Assembly (NCBI RefSeq): GCF_002836475.1
Contig: NZ_PJBJ01000030.1
Location: 1,334,322-1,398,321, forward strand
Length of the DNA stretch: 64,000 nt
DNA from: Flavobacterium sp. ALD4
GTDB taxonomy: Bacteria; Bacteroidota; Bacteroidia; Flavobacteriales; Flavobacteriaceae
Direction of reading: 5' to 3'
The translations under genes and the position numbers were made by a program. The notes under the pieces were generated by a model. That model was not told where the DNA came from, made no database searches, and was given only the letters and a program-made list of their open reading frames with translations. Positions 16,320 through 24,176 of the stretch are shown here, piece by piece (positions within the stretch are counted from its first letter, which is position 1; each line of letters opens with the position of its first letter).

Positions 16320-17564
16320 ATGGAAGTTTTAAAAATAGCAACAGCAGGAAGTGTAGATGACGGAAAAAGTACATTAATTGGAAGATTATTATACGACACG
16401 CAATCTTTGACTACAGATAAGTTAGAAGCGATAGAAAAAAGTAGCAAACAAAAAGGATATGATTATTTAGATTTTTCTTTGGCTACAGATGGATTAGTTG
16501 CCGAGAGAGAGCAAGGTATCACAATTGATGTGGCACATATTTACTTTTCTACAGCTAAGAAAAGTTATATTATTGCTGATACTCCGGGTCACGTGGAATA
16601 CACCCGGAACATGGTCACTGGGGCTTCGACTTCGCAAGTTTCCATCATTTTGATTGATGCTCGCAAAGGAGTAATTGAGCAAACGTACCGTCACTTTTTC
16701 ATCAATAATTTATTGCGTGTAAAAGAGGTAATTGTTGCAGTAAATAAAATGGATTTAGTTGATTATTCGGAAGAAGTGTATAATAAAATCAAAGCCGACT
16801 TTGAAGCGTTGAACGCCAAAAGTACTTTCAAAGAGCAAAACGTAAGTTACATTCCGTTGAGTGCCTTAACAGGAGACAATGTGGTTGAGAAAACGGATGC
16901 TATGCCGTGGTACAAAGGACAAACTATCCTAGAACACCTTGAGGCACTTGAACCGGCAGATGTATATGAAAGAGGACAAGCTCGTTTTCCGGTGCAAACA
17001 GTGATTCGACCAAAAACGGAAGAATACCACGATTTTAGAGGATATGCTGGTAAACTTTACGGAAATAATTTAAAAGTGGGGGATGCCGTTACAGTACTGC
17101 CTTCTTTGACGGAGTCCAAAGTGAGTAAGATTCATTTTTTTGATAAACAATTTGATGAAGCTTCAGTAGGTTCGTCGATTACTATCGAATTAGAAAATGA
17201 TATTAATGTGACCAGAGGGGATATGATTGTAAAATCATCTGAATTGCCTAAAGTTGAGAAAGATATCAATACAACAGTGTGTTGGATGGACAGTAAAAAA
17301 CTGATTCCAGGCGCGAAATATTTTGTACAACACAATACTAATCGAGTTTTGGCTAAAATTGACAGCGTGAAAAACATAATTGCAACTGATTTTTCAGGAG
17401 CAACAGAAGCGTCCCAATTAGCAATTAACGAAATAGGAGAAGTAAATATCAAGTTAAGTAAAGCAATTTATTTTGATGCATACAACGATAACAAATCAAA
17501 TGGTGCTTTTATCTTAATTGATGCAGCAACAAATACAACTGCTGGAGTAGGGTTTATTAGATAG
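16320..17564 (+). CDS. cysN: sulfate adenylyltransferase subunit 1 (GTPase)
   Basis: A 414-residue EF-Tu-like GTPase that drives APS formation by CysD. The G motifs are SVDDGKSTL (G1), DTPGHVEYTRNM (G3) and NKMD (G4). The beta-barrel domains follow the GTPase part after about residue 225. It ends without the fused APS kinase domain of CysNC proteins. GC-rich repeats flank it on both sides. Confidence 0.95.
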   Translation: MEVLKIATAGSVDDGKSTLIGRLLYDTQSLTTDKLEAIEKSSKQKGYDYLDFSLATDGLVAEREQGITIDVAHIYFSTAKKSYIIADTPGHVEYTRNMVTGASTSQVSIILIDARKGVIEQTYRHFFINNLLRVKEVIVAVNKMDLVDYSEEVYNKIKADFEALNAKSTFKEQNVSYIPLSALTGDNVVEKTDAMPWYKGQTILEHLEALEPADVYERGQARFPVQTVIRPKTEEYHDFRGYAGKLYGNNLKVGDAVTVLPSLTESKVSKIHFFDKQFDEASVGSSITIELENDINVTRGDMIVKSSELPKVEKDINTTVCWMDSKKLIPGAKYFVQHNTNRVLAKIDSVKNIIATDFSGATEASQLAINEIGEVNIKLSKAIYFDAYNDNKSNGAFILIDAATNTTAGVGFIR

Positions 17565-17565
17565 G

Positions 17566-17741
17566 ATCCCCATCCCAGCCATCCCTGAAGCGGAAGGGGA
17601 AATTGTAGATAAACTTTGTGGATATAAGTTTATAAGCTAGAGAATTAAAAATGCCGATGTCAAACTGGTTATAAATCAGAAAAAAATAAGAATTAAAATC
17701 TTCAATGCTTGTTCCTCTTTCTTGGGGAGGCAGGGGAGAAT
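17566..17741. repeat. GC-rich intergenic repeat pair (cysN-sulfite reductase gap)
   Basis: It starts GATCCCCATCCCAGCC and ends TTGGGGAGGCAGGGGAG, with inverted GC-rich ends around an AT-rich middle, as in the 16151 repeat. The middles of the two copies are unrelated to the eye. Confidence 0.5.
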
Positions 17742-17754
17742 AAAATAAATGCAT

Positions 17755-19848
17755 ATGGAAAGTTTTAGAACCGAAATAGAAGATCCGATTGTTCAAAAAG
17801 AGATCGTTGATTTAGAAAGAAAAATTGCTTTATTCAAAGAAGGCAAGATTGATGATGAGCGTTTTCGCAGTCTTCGTTTAGCACGTGGTGTTTACGGACA
17901 GCGCCAAGAAGGCGTTCAAATGATTCGTATTAAATTACCATTTGGAAAAGTAACGAGTGAACAATTAGAACGAATCACTAAGGTCTCTGATGAATATTCT
18001 ACAGGACGTTTGCATATCACTACACGCCAGGATATCCAAATCCACTATGTAAGTTTAGATAGAACTCCTGAGCTTTGGGCACAATTAGCAATCGATGATA
18101 TTACACTTCGTGAGGCTTGTGGGAACACTGTAAGAAACATTACAGCAAGTGAACTTGCAGGTGTTGATGTAGACGAACCTTTTGACGTCTCACCTTATGC
18201 CCATGCGATGTTTCAGTTCTTCTTGAGAAATCCAATTTGTCAAGAAATGGGACGTAAGTTCAAAATATCATTTTCGTCTTCAGACAAAGATACCGCATTG
18301 AGTTACTTGCATGATTTAGGATTTATTCCAAAAATTGTAAATGGTGAGCGCGGATTCAAAGTAATGCTAGGAGGAGGATTAGGTTCTCAGCCTGCACATG
18401 CCGAATTACTCTCGGAATTTATTCCAGTAAACCAAATTATTCCAACTACGGAAGGGGTGTTGAGGATATTTGATCGCTACGGAGAAAGAGCGAAGCGTTT
18501 AAAAGCTCGCATGAAATTTTTAATTAAAGATATAGGGAGAGATGAATTTATGCGATTGGTTGATGAGGAAAAGGCAGCCTTGTCGTATCAAACCATAGAA
18601 ATTGACACCACTGATTTTGATGTTGCTATTCCAGAGACTTTATTAGAAGTGCCAAAAGTAACTATTGAAGATAAAGCCGCTTTTGAAGCTTGGAAAAAAT
18701 CAAATGTCATAGCTCAAAAACAAGCGGGGTACTACGCCATAGGAATAAAAGTTCTTTTAGGAGATTTTTATACTGATAAGGCAAGAGTATTAACTGATTT
18801 AATCAAAAATTATGGTGCTAATGAATTGCGCTTTTCGCTAAAACAAAATATTGTTGTTCGAAATATAAAAGAAGAAAACTTAGCTTTTTTCTACCAAGAA
18901 CTAGCAAAATTAGACTTTGTGACTTTGGGTTACGATACGATTAACGATATCACCGCATGTCCAGGAACTGATACGTGTAATTTAGGGATTGCAAGTAGCA
19001 CTGGAATTGCTGAGGAGTTAGAAAGAGTATTAAAGTTAGAGTTCCCGCAATATAAAGAGAATAGAGAAATCACTATTAAAATTAGTGGTTGCATGAATGC
19101 TTGCGGACAGCACAACATGTCAGCAATTGGTTTTCAGGGGATGTCAATCAATGCTGGAAAATTAGTAGCCCCAGCACTTCAAGTACTCTTGGGTGGTGGG
19201 AATTTAGGAAACGGCTCAGGACGTTTTTCAGATAAAGTAATCAAAATCCCAAGTAGAAGAGGTCCAGATGCTTTGCGTTATATTTTAAATGATTTTGAAG
19301 CTAATGCGAATGGGAAATCATTTTTAGACTATTATATAACACAAGGCGAAAAGTATTTCTACGAATTCTTAAAACCATTGGCAGACACAACAAATTTAGT
19401 TGATGCTGATTTTATTGATTGGGGGAATGCTGATAACTACGTAAAAGCTGTTGGAGTAGGAGAATGTGCGGGCGTTGTAATTGACCTTGTTGCTACCTTA
19501 TTATTGGAAGCCAAAGATAAATTGACTTTTGCACAAGAAGCGTTTGAAGATAAAAATTGGGCTGATGCTATTTATCATGCTTATGCCGGTTTTGTAAACG
19601 GAGCTAAAGCGTTGTTGCTATCAGAAAACGAGAAGACAAATCATCAAGCGGGAATCATAAACTTATTTGACACTGTTTTTATCGAAACAAATAAAATCGA
19701 GTTGCAATCGACATTAAAGGACTTAGTATTCCAAATCAATAAGGAGGAACCATCTGAAGAATTTGCTAGAAAATACATTCAAGAAGCAATTGCTTTTTTT
19801 GATACGATTGAAGCATTCAGACTTAAAGATTTAAGCGATGAAAAATAA
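17755..19848 (+). CDS. sir: siroheme sulfite reductase with C-terminal HEPN-like domain
   Basis: Reduces sulfite to sulfide with six electrons on a siroheme-[4Fe-4S] centre. Cluster ligands are Cys402/Cys408 (CPGTDTC) and Cys446/Cys450 (GCMNAC). The two half-repeats of the nitrite/sulfite reductase family come first (LARGVYGQRQEG, TTRQDIQIHY, ACGNTVRNI). After about residue 570 an added helical segment of roughly 120 residues (KDLSDEK end) resembles a HEPN domain, seen in many Bacteroidota homologues. I chose the second ATG (MESFRTEIE); the ATG at 17749 adds two residues. The neighbours argue for sulfite over nitrite. The stop overlaps the siroheme methylase gene. Confidence 0.9.
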   Translation: MESFRTEIEDPIVQKEIVDLERKIALFKEGKIDDERFRSLRLARGVYGQRQEGVQMIRIKLPFGKVTSEQLERITKVSDEYSTGRLHITTRQDIQIHYVSLDRTPELWAQLAIDDITLREACGNTVRNITASELAGVDVDEPFDVSPYAHAMFQFFLRNPICQEMGRKFKISFSSSDKDTALSYLHDLGFIPKIVNGERGFKVMLGGGLGSQPAHAELLSEFIPVNQIIPTTEGVLRIFDRYGERAKRLKARMKFLIKDIGRDEFMRLVDEEKAALSYQTIEIDTTDFDVAIPETLLEVPKVTIEDKAAFEAWKKSNVIAQKQAGYYAIGIKVLLGDFYTDKARVLTDLIKNYGANELRFSLKQNIVVRNIKEENLAFFYQELAKLDFVTLGYDTINDITACPGTDTCNLGIASSTGIAEELERVLKLEFPQYKENREITIKISGCMNACGQHNMSAIGFQGMSINAGKLVAPALQVLLGGGNLGNGSGRFSDKVIKIPSRRGPDALRYILNDFEANANGKSFLDYYITQGEKYFYEFLKPLADTTNLVDADFIDWGNADNYVKAVGVGECAGVVIDLVATLLLEAKDKLTFAQEAFEDKNWADAIYHAYAGFVNGAKALLLSENEKTNHQAGIINLFDTVFIETNKIELQSTLKDLVFQINKEEPSEEFARKYIQEAIAFFDTIEAFRLKDLSDEK

Positions 19849-20632
19849 TATAGAACCGCAGGTAACACTCGTAGGTGCTGGTCCTGGAGATCCGGATTTA
19901 CTGACCATCAAAGGGGCAAAAGCATTGGCTGAAGCGAATGTTGTTTTGTATGATGCTTTGGCTAATGAAGAGTTGTTGTCTTTTGCTCCTAAAAAAGCAT
20001 TAAAGATATTTGTTGGAAAAAGAAAAGGGTGTCATGCTTATTCGCAAGATGAAATTAACCAACTAATTGTAGATAACGCGCTTACTTACGGTAATGTGGT
20101 CCGATTAAAAGGGGGGGATCCATTTATCTTTGGAAGAGGAAGTGAAGAAATAGAATTCGTAGAAAGCTTTGGAATTCCTACCTTTGTAGTTCCCGGTATT
20201 TCATCGTCTATCGCAGTACCAGCCAGTCAAGGAATTTCTTTGACAAAAAGAGGAGTTTCAGAGAGTTTTTGGGTGATTACAGGAACAACTTCATCAAGAA
20301 AGTTATCGACGGATGTAGCTTTGGCAGCAAAGTCGACGGCAACAGTTGTTATTCTGATGGGGATGAGCAAGCTGGATGAGATTGTCGCTCTATTTCAAAA
20401 TGAATTTAAAGGAGAAATGCCAGTAGCCATTATTCAAAATGGTACTACGCCAGAGGAAAAAGTAGGAATTGGGACTATTGACACAATTCAGGAAACTGTG
20501 GCATTGAATAAATTAAGTTCGCCGGCTATAATTGTAATTGGAGAAGTCGTAGGGGACAGTAAGAAAAGAGCAGGTTTTTACAAAGAATTAAAATCAAATC
20601 ACAATACGGTACTGGTGTATGGAAAGGAATGA
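19838..20632 (+). CDS. cobA: uroporphyrinogen-III C-methyltransferase
   Basis: Transfers two SAM methyl groups to uroporphyrinogen III to give precorrin-2, the first siroheme step. It has 264 residues. [15 protein letters not shown] is the N-terminal SAM motif, [17 protein letters not shown] the substrate loop, and [13 protein letters not shown] and WVITGT follow. It overlaps the sulfite reductase by 11 bases and the next gene by 14, so its product serves the reductase cofactor. Confidence 0.95.
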   Translation: MKNNIEPQVTLVGAGPGDPDLLTIKGAKALAEANVVLYDALANEELLSFAPKKALKIFVGKRKGCHAYSQDEINQLIVDNALTYGNVVRLKGGDPFIFGRGSEEIEFVESFGIPTFVVPGISSSIAVPASQGISLTKRGVSESFWVITGTTSSRKLSTDVALAAKSTATVVILMGMSKLDEIVALFQNEFKGEMPVAIIQNGTTPEEKVGIGTIDTIQETVALNKLSSPAIIVIGEVVGDSKKRAGFYKELKSNHNTVLVYGKE

Positions 20633-21200
20633 ATTGTATCCGATATTTTTAAAAATGCATCAAGTCAATATGCTTATTGTAGGAGGGGGAAATGTAGGCT
20701 TAGAAAAACTTTCGTTTTTGCTGAAATCGAGTCCTAATGCAAATGTTGAGGTTGTTGCTCCTAGATTTTTACCGGAATTAGTTGACTTAGTTAATAAGCA
20801 TGATTCGGTAAAACTGACAATGAAAAAATTTAAGAAAAAAATGCTCAAGAAAAGGCATATGGTTATTGCTTGTACGGACGATCTTGAAGTGAATAAAAGA
20901 ATTTTTGAATTGTGCAGAGAACGATATCTCATCTGTAATATTGCTGATACTCCTGAATTATGCGATTACTATTTGGGTGGTATCGTGACCAAGGGAAATG
21001 TGAAAATCGCAATTTCAACAAATGGGAAATCACCCACAACGGCCAAAAGATTGCGAGAGTTTTTTGAAGAAATAATCCCGGAGGACATTAGTCAAATGGT
21101 TTTGAATCTTAATGAATATCGTAAAACCTTAAAAGGTGATTTTGAGGAAAAAGTCCAGAGAATGAATGAAGTTACCGCATCGCTAAAAAACAAACAATAA
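20619..21200 (+). CDS. precorrin-2 dehydrogenase / sirohydrochlorin ferrochelatase
   Basis: A Met8/CysG-N-type protein of 193 residues that oxidises precorrin-2 with NAD and inserts iron to make siroheme. MLIVGGGNVGLEKL is the NAD-binding loop. IACTDDLEVNKRIFELCRE and CNIADTPELCDYY match the family. STNGKSPTTAKRLREFFE is the conserved dimer segment. It overlaps cobA and, with it, completes siroheme synthesis for the reductase. Confidence 0.92.
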   Translation: MERNELYPIFLKMHQVNMLIVGGGNVGLEKLSFLLKSSPNANVEVVAPRFLPELVDLVNKHDSVKLTMKKFKKKMLKKRHMVIACTDDLEVNKRIFELCRERYLICNIADTPELCDYYLGGIVTKGNVKIAISTNGKSPTTAKRLREFFEEIIPEDISQMVLNLNEYRKTLKGDFEEKVQRMNEVTASLKNKQ

Positions 21201-21368
21201 ATTAAACAAAGTTATTTTACATAATTCCCTTTCTTATCCAGGTTAATGATGCCTATTAAGACTGGGAAAGGAGAAATAAATGATACTGACCACTTGATGA
21301 AGTAAGAATGAATCGTAAATTTGTAATAAATTAGTTAGCACAATATAAAGTACATGAAGAGTATAGAA

Positions 21369-22421
21369 ATGATTAAAACAGATATCCTAATTATAGGAGC
21401 CGGTCCTACTGGTTTATTTGCCGTTTTTGAAGCAGGATTATTAAAATTAAAATGTCATATATTAGACGCGTTACCACAAGTGGGAGGTCAACTTTCAGAA
21501 CTTTATCCTAAAAAACCAATCTACGACATTCCTGGGTTTCCAGAGGTTTTAGCAGGAGATTTAGTGAGTAATCTGATGGAACAAATAAAGCAATTCGAGC
21601 CAGGATTTACATTGGGAGAACGTGCTGACACCATAGATAAACAAGAAGACGGGAGTTTTATTGTTACCTCTAATAAAGGGACACAAATTCAGGCTTCGGT
21701 TGTAGCTATTGCGGGAGGCTTGGGAAGTTTTGAACCAAGAAAACCACTTATAGATGGCATCAATTTTTATGAAGACAAAGGAGTGAAGTACTTCATCAAA
21801 GATCCGGAAGAATTTAGAGACAAAAGAGTCGTTATAGCTGGCGGTGGAGACTCTGCTTTAGACTGGAGTATCTTCCTTGCAGATATTGCTTCGGAAGTTA
21901 CCTTAATTCATAGAAGAAATGAATTTAGAGGTGCATTAGATTCTGTAGAAAAAGTACAGGAATTGAAAGATCTAGGAAAAATAAGACTAATCACTCCAGC
22001 TGAGGTTGTGGGCTTGAACGGTGCAGAACATATTGAATCAATCGTTCTTAATGAAAATGAGGCCGAAAGAACAATTCCTACAGACTATTTTATTCCTCTT
22101 TTTGGTCTTACGCCAAAGCTAGGACCAATTGGAAACTGGGGATTAGAAATTGAGAAAAATGCTATTAAAGTTGATAATTCGTTGGATTACCAGACTAATA
22201 TTCCGGGTATTTTCGCCATCGGGGACGTGAACACGTATCCGGGAAAATTAAAATTAATCCTCTGTGGTTTTCACGAAGCAACACTAATGTGTCAGGCAGC
22301 TTATCAAATTATCAATCCAGGCAAGAAATATGTGTTAAAATACACTACAGTTGCAGGAGTTGACGGATTTGACGGGACGCGCAAAGAAGCACCAAAAGCA
22401 GTGGTTAAGGCCATTGTTTAA
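21369..22421 (+). CDS. ferredoxin-NADP reductase, thioredoxin-reductase-like (YumC type)
   Basis: An FAD flavoprotein of 350 residues that moves electrons between NADPH and ferredoxin. FAD binding is IIGAGPTGLFAVFE near the N-terminus and NADPH binding is VVIAGGGDSALDWS. GIFAIGDVNTYPGKLKLILC is the C-terminal FAD site, and the active-site CxxC of thioredoxin reductase is absent. I start at MIKTDILIIG; an ATG at 21354 adds five residues. As the last gene after sulfite reductase, it likely supplies reducing power. A 28/30 palindrome follows the stop. Confidence 0.88.
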   Translation: MIKTDILIIGAGPTGLFAVFEAGLLKLKCHILDALPQVGGQLSELYPKKPIYDIPGFPEVLAGDLVSNLMEQIKQFEPGFTLGERADTIDKQEDGSFIVTSNKGTQIQASVVAIAGGLGSFEPRKPLIDGINFYEDKGVKYFIKDPEEFRDKRVVIAGGGDSALDWSIFLADIASEVTLIHRRNEFRGALDSVEKVQELKDLGKIRLITPAEVVGLNGAEHIESIVLNENEAERTIPTDYFIPLFGLTPKLGPIGNWGLEIEKNAIKVDNSLDYQTNIPGIFAIGDVNTYPGKLKLILCGFHEATLMCQAAYQIINPGKKYVLKYTTVAGVDGFDGTRKEAPKAVVKAIV

Positions 22422-22450
22422 CAATTTGAATAAAAACTAATACAAAAATA

Positions 22451-22480
22451 TAGCGTTAATACTTGCAAGTGTTAACGCTA
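22451..22480. repeat. 30-base near-perfect palindrome
   Basis: The arms TAGCGTTAA and TTAACGCTA flank a perfect ACTTGCAAGT centre; 28 of 30 positions match the reverse complement. It lies 30 bases after the reductase stop and covers the -33 TTG of the next promoter, so it could be an operator, or a weak terminator hairpin. Confidence 0.6.
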
Positions 22481-22493
22481 TATCTTTACTTTG
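22463..22493 (+). promoter_or_regulatory. promoter of the metH transcript
   Basis: TTG (22463-22465) and TACTTTG (22487-22493) are 21 bases apart, the same short -7 form and spacing as the promoter of the other SAM-I transcript. The -33 sits inside the palindrome. Confidence 0.5.
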
Positions 22494-22516
22494 CAGTGTT
22501 CCTATATTTATTGATC

Positions 22517-22633
22517 GTTATCACGAAAGGCGGAGGGAAAGACCCGATGAAACCTTAGCAACCCTTTATCTTATAAAGAAGGTGCTACATTCTACTTTGT
22601 ATTGATTTTTTTTCAGTAACTAAGATAGATAAC
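22517..22633 (+). ncRNA. SAM-I (S-box) riboswitch
   Basis: Core sequences AAGGCGGAGGGAAAGACCCG, GATGAAACCTTAGCAACC, AAGAAGGTGCTACATTC and TAAGATAGATAA match the S-box. P1 is GTTATC (22517-22522) with GATAAC (22628-22633). It should repress metH when SAM is high. Downstream, AATACT/AGTATT and a T-rich stretch resemble the tail after the first riboswitch. Confidence 0.92.
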
Positions 22634-22727
22634 ACAAGAATACTTCTTTAGTATTTCTCAAACTTTTTCTTGACAACATTTTAATATATTTTTAGAGCGA
22701 ATGATTGGTGCTTTTTTGCCATCATCC

Positions 22728-22797
22728 TTCCTGCTGTACGCTATATCTATTGCGCCGAACTTCGGTACAATAGGATACCGCTTCCATCAGGGCTAAA
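22728..22797 (-). repeat. dispersed intergenic repeat, copy 1
   Basis: On the minus strand it begins TTAGCCCTGATGGAAGCGG and ends near TAGCGTACAGCAGGA, with an internal hairpin CTATTG...CCGAA-C-TTCGG...CAATAG. The same ends occur in copies at 23983, 33702, 41010 and 63551. It lies between the riboswitch and metH. Confidence 0.65.
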
Positions 22798-22839
22798 GAG
22801 TATATATAGTGAACATTTAAATTTTTAAAAAAAGTTAAA

Positions 22840-23841
22840 ATGTCAACAATTCAAGAAGCTATAAAAAACAACATACTGGTACTCGATGGGGCAATGGGAA
22901 CTATGTTACAACGCTATAATTTTTCGGAAGAAGATTTCCGAGGCGAACGTTTCAAAGACTTTCCACATTCTCTAAAAGGAAACAACGATTTGTTGTCCAT
23001 AACCCAACCACATGCCATCCGTGATGTTCACGCTAAATATTTTGAAGCGGGAGCAGATATTGTGGAAACGAACACCTTTTCAAGTACGACAATCGGTATG
23101 GCTGATTACCATTTAGAAGACATTGTTTACGAATTAAACTATGAATCGGCAAGAATCGCCCGTGAAGTAGCAGATGTATTTACAGCCAAAAACCCAGATA
23201 AGCCTAGATTTGTCGCGGGTTCCATAGGACCAACAAATAGAACGGCGAGCATGTCGCCAGACGTAAATGATCCCGGGTACAGAGCGGTAAGTTTTGATGA
23301 TTTACGCATCGCGTACAAACAGCAAGTAGAGGCCTTAATTGATGGCGGTAGCGATTTGTTATTGGTGGAAACTATTTTCGACACGTTGAATGCTAAAGCA
23401 GCGCTTTTCGCTATAGAAGAAGTAAAAGATGAGCGCAGTATTGATATTCCAATCATGGTGTCAGGGACGATTACGGATGCTTCAGGAAGAACACTTTCAG
23501 GTCAAACCGTAGAGGCTTTTCTAATCTCGGTTTCACATATTTCCTTGTTAAGTGTTGGTTTCAACTGTGCCTTAGGTGCGGATCAATTAAAGCCCTATCT
23601 CAAAGAATTAGCACACAATACTTCATTTAATATTTCGGCACATCCTAATGCAGGCTTACCTAATGCCTTTGGAGAGTACGACGAAACACCGGAGCAAATG
23701 CAGGTGTTTATTAAAGAGTATTTAGAGGATAATTTAATTAATATAATTGGCGGATGCTGTGGGACGACACCAGAGCATATTAAGTTGATTGCGGATATTG
23801 CAAAGGATTACAAACCGAGAGGCGCTATCGTGGTGTTATAG
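22840..23841 (+). CDS. metH: methionine synthase, homocysteine-binding module
   Basis: A 333-residue separate gene for the N-terminal zinc/homocysteine domain of cobalamin-dependent methionine synthase. VLDGAMGTMLQRY starts the barrel. Zinc ligands are the Cys of GFNCALGADQ and the Cys pair in IIGGCCGTTPEHI. In Escherichia coli this is the first quarter of a single 1227-residue protein; here the rest is encoded at 24177. It is preceded by a SAM-I riboswitch. Confidence 0.93.
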   Translation: MSTIQEAIKNNILVLDGAMGTMLQRYNFSEEDFRGERFKDFPHSLKGNNDLLSITQPHAIRDVHAKYFEAGADIVETNTFSSTTIGMADYHLEDIVYELNYESARIAREVADVFTAKNPDKPRFVAGSIGPTNRTASMSPDVNDPGYRAVSFDDLRIAYKQQVEALIDGGSDLLLVETIFDTLNAKAALFAIEEVKDERSIDIPIMVSGTITDASGRTLSGQTVEAFLISVSHISLLSVGFNCALGADQLKPYLKELAHNTSFNISAHPNAGLPNAFGEYDETPEQMQVFIKEYLEDNLINIIGGCCGTTPEHIKLIADIAKDYKPRGAIVVL

Positions 23842-23855
23842 AATACTACTATGAT

Positions 23856-23886
23856 CCTATGTCAAAGTTTTAAACTTTGACATAGG
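23856..23886. repeat. 31-base palindrome between metH pieces
   Basis: The 15-base arms CCTATGTCAAAGTTT and AAACTTTGACATAGG are separated by one T. There is no T run after it, so terminator function is doubtful. It lies 15 bases after the first metH gene. Confidence 0.65.
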
Positions 23887-23982
23887 TGAGGAAATCAAAA
23901 CACTGATGATGTGAGATTTCTCATAAGTTTTTGAATCCTGTATGTGTGTTTTGAATATATGTACGAGCGTGATGCTAGCACC

Positions 23983-24075
23983 GCGTGAGGGATAGCAGTG
24001 GAGTTCCTTTTTTTTAAAGCGGTTTAGCCAAAGAAAAAGAGCGTGAACGAATAGCCTGACCCTTGGGTCACGCCC
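23983..24075 (+). repeat. dispersed intergenic repeat, copy 2
   Basis: It begins GCGTGAGGGATAGCAGTGGA and ends AACGAATAGCCTGACCC followed by GGGTCACGCCC, so its outer ends GCGTGA/TCACGC are inverted. The GATAGCAGTGGA block and the GAATAGC block match copy 3 at 33702. Confidence 0.65.
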
Positions 24076-24176
24076 AAAAGATTCATCTTATGTTGGAATG
24101 ACAATTAAGGGGGTAAAGAATAAAAATAGTAAACCTACGCCGTTTCGAAAATGGGGAAGGATTAAAAACAAATAAA

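Noticed and set aside
23983..24075. Repeat copy 2 as a terminator for the metH N-terminal gene
   Set aside because: It has paired ends, but the T run lies inside the element and the same sequence occurs at unrelated places, so a dispersed repeat fits better.
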